From contig OY727095.1 in the NCBI GenBank assembly GCA_963402885.1, positions 32,307,001 to 32,371,000 of the forward strand: a stretch of 64,000 bases of DNA. The letters run 5' to 3'. Made by a program: the position numbers and the translations under genes. How positions within the stretch are numbered: the stretch's first letter is position 1; the number at the start of each line of letters is the position of its first letter. Below, one piece after another: positions 41,601 to 50,600 of the stretch. Source of the stretch: Antedon bifida (lineage: Eukaryota > Echinodermata > Crinoidea > Comatulida > Antedonidae). The notes below the pieces were generated by a model. That model did not search any database, had not been told where the DNA came from, and was given only the letters and a program-made list of their open reading frames with translations.

Positions 41601-44600
41601 TGTAACAAGAAACAGGAACAAGAAGATAACAGTTACGTACAGTTGTAATAATAGGCATGTCGGATGATATGACAGTTTTAATTCAAAGAGTACAAAGTCA
41701 TGAATTTCAAATTGAACAGAACCTGATTCCTGAAACTGATTACTACATCACACTCTTTAAAAATATTTAATATAAATTGATTATAAATATAGGTTACTAA
41801 GGATAATTTGTTTATGTTAGGAGAAATTTACATATCTTGTACATGATTTAATAAATTCATTAACACATATTGTATAACTTATTACTGTTTCAATGGCTCC
41901 ACACAACCCAATATACATTGTACAGTAGTAGCCTATGCTTATAACTTGTCAAATGTATTATAATTAATCTATATAATCTACGGTCAAATTCATAAATTGT
42001 AAATTTAGGTTACCTAGGATATTTGTTTATGTTAGGATAAATTAATGATTTAATAAATTCATTAACACATATAGTATAACTTATTACTATTTTTAAGTCT
42101 CCAAACAACCCAATATTCATTGTAGTACTAGTAGCCTATATGCTTATAACTTGTCAAATATATTATAATCTATATAATCTAGGTCAAATTCATAAAAATA
42201 TATTTTCAATGGATCCAATATAACATGCTAAACATTAATTACTTGGCAGCATTGTATACCTAAATACCTCGCCGGATGTATTTTAACAATAATCTAGGTC
42301 CGTGTCAATCAAATTCTCCATCAAGTAGTTGTGGAATACAAGGGATGATAATAACATTGTATATGACATCATAAATGACTGTTCACTAATTTATTGTGTG
42401 CAAATATTATGGACATATAAACGCTTAATGTCCAACGTTTCATTTTACCAGACATTTAGTGAATCGGCACACTTTACATGGTTCATTGAGGAAACAGCAA
42501 TGGTGCTGTGTGGTAAACACATTTTATTTGCACTTGTTTTTAATGTTTTTAATTCCACAACGGGACTAAATAAAGGCTCATTCCTAGATTAAAACATGGA
42601 GGGCCTCCGTGATCAAAATAGGCCAAAAGATATGTTGTTTGTATGTGGTTGGTTTTTGTAAACATTATTTTCTCTTCACTAAATTTTGGCTATACATACT
42701 GTTATAGGTGTAATTTTGTAACATAATTTTAATGTAATGTACTGTAGCTTTTTAGGTGACTAATTTTGATAATGATACAATTGAATTGAAAAAATATTAA
42801 CCAGACCTAAATGAAATGTAAATACGGCTGGGTTTAGTTGTACAGTCCTATAGTGTTATTAATTTTTCGGCAAGCCCTTTCATCTTTTTACAAATTACTT
42901 ATAGATGGAGGATAATTCCCGTCATTTCTTGTGAGAATTTCATTTCAGCATTTAGTGTTGTCGTCGAGACAATGTGTCTGGTCAGCTTATGCCTTTGGAT
43001 ACTAAGCATTCAGGTAGGCCGCAAGAAATGCATTCAAAAAAGTAATGTGCATTGATTGCCTTAAAGCAAGCATTCAGGACTTTATATTACTACCTCTACT
43101 AGAAAAGTAAAATGTTAACATTTACAAATTTCACTCACTGGGATGATACTACAACTTTATTTCAATGTTTTTAAAGTTGAAAGATATCGCAAGTTTTAAA
43201 AAGGTACTGTGTGTAATTTAGTTTACAGTGTGAATGAATTAACCTCTATAAACATATTTTAAACTAATAGTTAAGTGCAACAAAATAAATAAAGATCAAT
43301 ATATTATAAACTAAAAGTACTGTATTAAAATTACCATAAATAAAAGTGTAGTTTTTATAGTAAAAATATTTCAAATTTGGCCTTTGCTGTCCTAATTAAT
43401 TTATCGTAAAAAAACAAACAAATTCAATACCAGCTTTAATTTGATGACTTGCAAGTTTCACAAAAGTACATCTGAAAATAACGTTTAATACCGACCATAA
43501 TCAAGGCTTTATTCTACCATCATGTTTTTAATGCATTTCTCTGTGTTTTATTAAGTACGGTCGTTGGCCTACAAATTTGCATTTATATGTCTTCAAGAGT
43601 TTACTGTAACATGGTATCTTAACATACTTTACCAGTTAATCTTCATCTCTATGTTTAACCATGACGAAATAAGTTAGGACGATCTAACTAACTACATTTA
43701 GGACTAACTTATACTACCTAACTAACTTATTTCTCCATGGTTTAACCAAGTATAATTATAAGGCCTGCAATCCAGCTTTCTTTTCAATTAACCTACATAT
43801 TAAAGATAGTGGGGGGAAACACCGGAAACCTGTATTACGTATTGAGTTAAGGGCCTTTCACACCTGTTCCGGCACGGTTCTGGTCCTGTGCCGGTAAATC
43901 AAATCAAACATCAACGGTTTGTTTTCTCGTGGCTATGCGCATATCTGCGTTGAGCATTATGAAAACGAAACATTGACGTTCCATTTGGTGGACCAAAACC
44001 GTGTTTGAAACAGTTTTTTTTTTTTATAAATCCGTTTCTGCACAGAAATTGGAAGACCGTATAATTTATTCACACCATACATAGGTTCTGATACTCTTCA
44101 ACAACTTCAGTATTATTTATAATAATTACTATATGCATCATTTAAAATAACAGATTTATCTTTTACAATTCCACATTAATATTGTGATTCATCTATAGAT
44201 CAGAGAATACTATGATTTATGTGTTATCATTACAGGCAAATTATGCATATTCAATGGAACTTAATTTAAAACTTGCCAAAATATGTCTTATCACAATTAT
44301 TTATGTAAAACTGGTTGATTGAATTTCAGAATTATGAATTTTGCAAAAGGATAATGTATTTTAAGAAGATTTATTGCGTTCTACATGATAGAGCATAGTC
44401 TAGTCTGTCTATTAGTAATAGTAATTTTTTAATTTTTAAATTACTATAGGCCTATATCTATAATGTATTTATACTCAGTGCAAACTAGAGCAAAATACTG
44501 TTTACATCAAAAAGTTTTTAACAAAACAATATATAAGACTGTTAAATGGTTATCTGGACTTAAGTATCATTAAAGGTTTTAAACACCAACTCTTATGGAT

Positions 44601-47600
44601 TAGTATAATATTGGGGGCGGAGAGAAATCAAGTCTCTTTTCAACACTATTTACCAGATAAAAGCCTTCATTTGCATGTTTTTTTTACCTTTTCAAGAGTG
44701 AGAAAAATAAAGAAATGTGATTTAAACCTATTTATAAATTCAGATTTTCAAAATCTTTCAAAGCATTATTCGGAAAATTTAATGCATAACAAAAATTCAA
44801 AATTATAATTATTTTTATGCATTCGATTTAATCAGGTGTCATTCTAAGCAATAGACTTAGTATGTTAATTACAAGAGTACAAGATCAACGACTCTTAAAT
44901 TGTAACAACTTTGTCAAAGAAGTGTATATACAGTGTTAACAATCCTTAATATAATGCACTCTTTGGCATATCTACCGAGATCATATTTGCACCGTTACTA
45001 TATCACCGTATCAAGTTTTATAGTTTGAAATCAGCGTAAATGTAGTTTTGCTAATAACAGTCGTATTTCAGTTTATGCTGAATTCTACTGAAAAGATACA
45101 TAGTGTTGACGGCAGCTGTTTCGTTTATGTTATACCACCATTGATGTGATCCTAGACTCATAAATTATTACAGAGCTACTATGCATTTCTATCTGCCCAC
45201 TTTACCGAGATTATGTTCATTTAGCTACAAACAACCCCCTAGGGTAGCGTATACAGAAGGAGAAAATGTCGGGATAAATCACAACACTCATAATAAAGGT
45301 ATACGTATACAATACACCAAGAGATTATATATCAGGTAACAAAAGAAACTTAATTGTAATAATATTTTGACGGCTATTGTTTGAATGATGGCGCGTCCAG
45401 AATTTCTGACAATGGTCATTATCAATAGAAAATAAAAGGGATTTCAATCAGGAAACTCAACAAAGGATATACCATCGTTTTAATCATTAGTCACCTTAAA
45501 TCCATTAGAAATCGCAATTTACTGCGCGTACCTAAACACATTTACTTGTTATTGATTTTCTCAGTGAGAGAATTTTCATTAAATGTTTAATAAGTTTTTT
45601 TGCAGTCTTAATTTAAAAATAGATTGTTATTGAAATGAAAATTTCATGGCTGACATTCATTAATATAAGCTAATTTGAATGAATGAATAATTAATGATAA
45701 TATCATCAATGGTGTAATTAACGAATTATAATGTTGTTACATACTGATAATGTGGATCTATATGACTTTATCTTATATATTATTTTATTTTATTTTTTTA
45801 TTTCAACAATATTTTATGAGGGTGGTCCATCCAGCATCAGCTGATCATTAGGGACCCTCAAACAAACAGTAAATATAAAATAAACTATAAAAACACAAAA
45901 TTAACAAAGATATAAAAAATAAATATAAATATATATATAAAAAAATACAGTAAGCCCACAATGAAAGAAGGAAAAAAAGAAATAAAATCAGAGAGAGAGA
46001 AACAGGTGTTTTTTCAAAAGAGATTTAAAGGAGGAGAAATTGTAAGAATTACGAATGCTTAAAGGTAGAGAATTAAAGAAAGAAGGAGCATTGAAACTAA
46101 AAGAAAGTTTAAAGATTTCAAGGTAAGGACGAGGAATAAGAAGATCTCCTTTAGTAATTTGCCTAGTGTTCATACGGCCGTTGGAAGTTACTTTAGTTAA
46201 AAGCTGACAGATAGTAAGAGGAGCAGAGTGATGTAGAGCTTTGAAAGATAGACTATTTTTTTTTTCTATTTATTATTTAAAGTACTGTAACTAGTATTTA
46301 TTATTAAATTATCTACTGTATGTAGGTTCGTATGACAGAGACCCTACACACTACTATAAAGACACTATCCAGTAAAGCTCTGTCTACACTATAAAACTAG
46401 TTTGACAAAAAAAGTGTGATGTGCCATATATGATAGTGATATACCCAAATATGGTAGTGATATGACATCATCATGTCCATATATGGTCACATCACATTTT
46501 TTTGTCACATAAAGTTTGCCAAGTGTAGACAGAGCTTTAAGATAATGTTATAAAAATCACAAGTTTGTTTAGTCATCATCAAATGGCCCTTTAAAAGGGC
46601 TATCCTTTGTTGTAAAGAAGACGACTCAATACTAAATCGTATCGTATCATATCACATGATAAACAACAAACCGATTATCATAACTTCTGTTTCCAATTCT
46701 GATGGGGACAATTACAACAATTTTTATTCATAAATAAAGAAACACTACTCTACAAATACATTCACTGGAGACTTACAGGAATTATGTCAATGGATAACTA
46801 CACCATACTAAAAAAAAATCACTAAATATTGTTTTAGCTTTAACAACGTACCGATGTATTAGTTGCACTGGGTAGAAATGGGCCAGCCTAAAACTGTTTA
46901 CCCCAGGTATTGCCACCCACCCTTTACAAAGTAGTCAAACTAGTTTGACAAAAAAAGTGTGATGTGCCCAAATATGGTAGTTATATGCCCAAATATGGTA
47001 GTGATATGACATCATGTCCATATAAGGGCACATTACATTTTGTTGACACATAAAGTGTTGATAGAGCTTTATATAGCTCAAATCTTATTTTTTCGTTGGT
47101 AAACCAATGATATATTGTTCATAAAAAGACTATTGTATGAAATATAATAACCAAGAAAGGAAGTCATATTGAACACTTGATAACAATGTCATTATTGTGA
47201 TTCCACACTCTGAACAATGAAATCGTAGTATTAATATTATAATGCATATTCAGGAATTGAGTAGATTTGAAAGAGCATCGTTGCAAAAATAGGTCTATGG
47301 ATATTTTCCAGATTGCTGGAACCTACTTAAATTTCAAGTTTAATAACTTCTTAATCCAGAGAGGCTTACTGCAGTAAACAATGAGTTGAAGGGTGATAAA
47401 ACTGGAATCTGAATAGTTTATGGTTTTCAGATTCCTCCAACCTTAATTGCAACGATGATGAGTGAAAAGAACATCTCTTTGGAGATGACTAACTCTATCT
47501 ATCTCTTCGTACCAATAAATACTATATACGTTTAATATAAACAAAGCCACACTTTACAGTTGTACATTAATCAAGGGATTTAGCTACAATAATTATGTCA

Positions 47601-50600
47601 GGAGGGATCACATTTTAAGGATGTGGAGAGAGGATATAAAAGTACACCAATCCTAAAGCTCTGTCCACACTATCAAACTTTATGCAACAAACAAATGTGA
47701 TGTGTCCATATATGGACATGATGATGGTCATATCACTACCATATTTGGGAATATCAATACCATATTTGGGAATATCACTATCATATTTGGGAATATCACA
47801 CTTTTTTTGTCAAACTAGTTTGATAGTGTAGACAGAGCTTTAAGTGTAATGGCAAAATATTAGGGGCTGTTACAAGCCAGGACTACACTGTATGAAGTCT
47901 AAATATAATTTTTAAAGAACTTTTGTATATGAATATTTTAAATATTAATTACTACTTGTGATTGGCAGATAGTAGTACCTGTCATTAATTGAGTTATTAC
48001 AGGCAGCGTTTATCAAATATGAATTGTTATTTATTTTAAATCAAGGCATTAATGACAAAAATGTATTAATTAAAATATGTTCCATTTTAAGGCCGCATCG
48101 TATGATAAAAGGTTAGATTATATCCAGCGGTAAATAGTGATTTAACAACAAGGAATTTATTGAATATATTTTCTATAAGAATTTTGTCTGCCAATGAAAA
48201 CTTATAACACAAAAAAACAAAAATAAAAGCATTATGAGATAGTGAAATTTGAGCATAAAACGGCTTCTTTGAACCAGCCGACACACACCGTTACACTAAA
48301 TGATCCGCGTAGCAATTTGTGACTCAAGATTGTTCTCTAGGGAGATAGAAAATGAGTCTCTGGGTCGTACGGCATGCCAAATTTGCCGGCATATGCATCT
48401 GTTCAGCGAATAAGTAAACAGTGAAATATATAGAATGAAACAATACAATAGCAGACAGGTCATGTTGCAGGCGTTTTTTTGTTCTCTTTCAAAATCTTTG
48501 GACACTACTTCCATAGTAGTGCTTTAAAATCCCTATAATCCCCGAGGGTAAATCATTTTTGTGTACAGCCAACAAACAATAGCCAAAAAGCTATTAGAAA
48601 AGACAGCGAGTTATATCGTCATGCTTCGGTGAATGCTACAATACTTAGGCTTAGATGGAATGATGTAGGGGTGGTACGAACAAAAAATTTGTCAATGCAC
48701 TTAATAAATAATTTAAATGCATGATTAAGAACTAGCACAACCCGTTTCTAGAATAAACACACATTTTCATGACTAGGTGTTACAGTACAATTTTGATAAT
48801 TCATTGAGCTTATATATTATTAACTTAATTAGGGGATTAACTCTTAATCTCAGGGGATATGGATTGAACCCAACTTTCATATGGAGGACGCGCTATTAAA
48901 TTTAATTATTAGTACACATAATAAGTCCTTGAGATAGTATGCATATTACTCAAGAAATATTCTCCGTTACTGAAAAAGTATTCTACAATTTATTGTTATT
49001 TTATCGATGAAAATGGTTAATATTATTACAAAACAAATTATAGCAAAGTAATAAAAAAATATGTTTTATTATAGTGAAAATGCATTAGTGTCATTAATAC
49101 TATATTTCTACTGTTTATTGATAATAATAAAGTTATTAAAATTGCTATTATTTATTCATCTATTATAATAGATGAAACCAAAATAATAATACAATTATTA
49201 TCTATGAAAATTATACTGGTTATTACACAATTTATTATTGTTAATGAAACGATATTATTAATTGTAAAGACGGTACATAATTATATCAATTACATAGGAA
49301 GATAATTGACATAACTGGTACAGTAACTGAAATACTGTATATTAGGTGTTTCTTATTTTGAAAAATTATTATTATTACAGCAGATATTCTGTACTTTATA
49401 CTTTTTTCTCGATAACTACACATTATATACACTAAATGCGTTGGCATACAGTTATGTACACAAGTCTAGAATTATCAGAAACTAGTTAGGATTTGACTAA
49501 ACATGCTTGCCAATCAAGCCAACTTATTGGACGATAGGTTTAATATTAACACATTCTGTAAGAGTAAAAGACAAAGTCCACAATAAACAAACAGAGGCTT
49601 ATTCCTGTGCACTTTGTAACTCTGTGCTAACACATAAAACACTGCTTTCATCCTTTATAACTTTGTATATATAATCATGTTAGTCTTTCTTGTAATAAAC
49701 ATAAATTTGTTATTGCCACTAAATCTGATGTAAAGTATATAATTGCTAAATGTTATTTTAATAATATTTAAATATGCTAATAGTTTATAATATGGTATCT
49801 TTTTACTGTAGACCATACAGATATTATAGTGGACTATAATATTTCTATGTGTAAACTTATGGTTTCTACAACAGGTCATTTTCATGTGTTATTTGAATTT
49901 TAAATTTGTTTATTAAACCTATTCAAAGCACAGACTTATTTCATATATGAAGAGAAACGTTACATCAACATTATTATTTTGAACACTTTGAATATACACC
50001 AATTTTTCAATCAGTATCAGCTTTAAGTATAATATTAAAAAACCTTTTTAAACACTTAATCTGGCGGCAGACAACACTTTTTGTTTTCACAATTGTTGAA
50101 TGGAATAGCATTTAGTAAGCATGTCACATGCAGAGTTGTGTGAATGAGTTTTTAAAACCTATTCATTCTATTCCTAATGGAAACCCGTAAATTGTGCACC
50201 ATGGAATGTAGGCCTACATATTTACAAAAATCGGAAAATGATTTTTGTAAATAACTTATCATTACAGTTTTCTTTCAAATAATTTCGACCTGAACGACGA
50301 CAGATAACAATCATGTTTGTATACCGTTTTCTCACTCATGCTTCCGTCTTCCACACACCAGGCCTACACCATTGCCAAGTTCATACACGTACTTTAAAAT
50401 ACGCGAGTGTTTTTAATTCAGACATGAATATATATTTAAGCGTATGTATCCTGTAATCACATCTGGAACGCTACCCAAATATTCTATAATAATATTGTAA
50501 ATGTGATAGAATTTAGGCTAACAAGTTTGTGAAATGACCACCCTTAGCAGCCTAGTGCTATAAATCTAGCCAGGTATGATGAATAAGTAGGCCTCCTATC

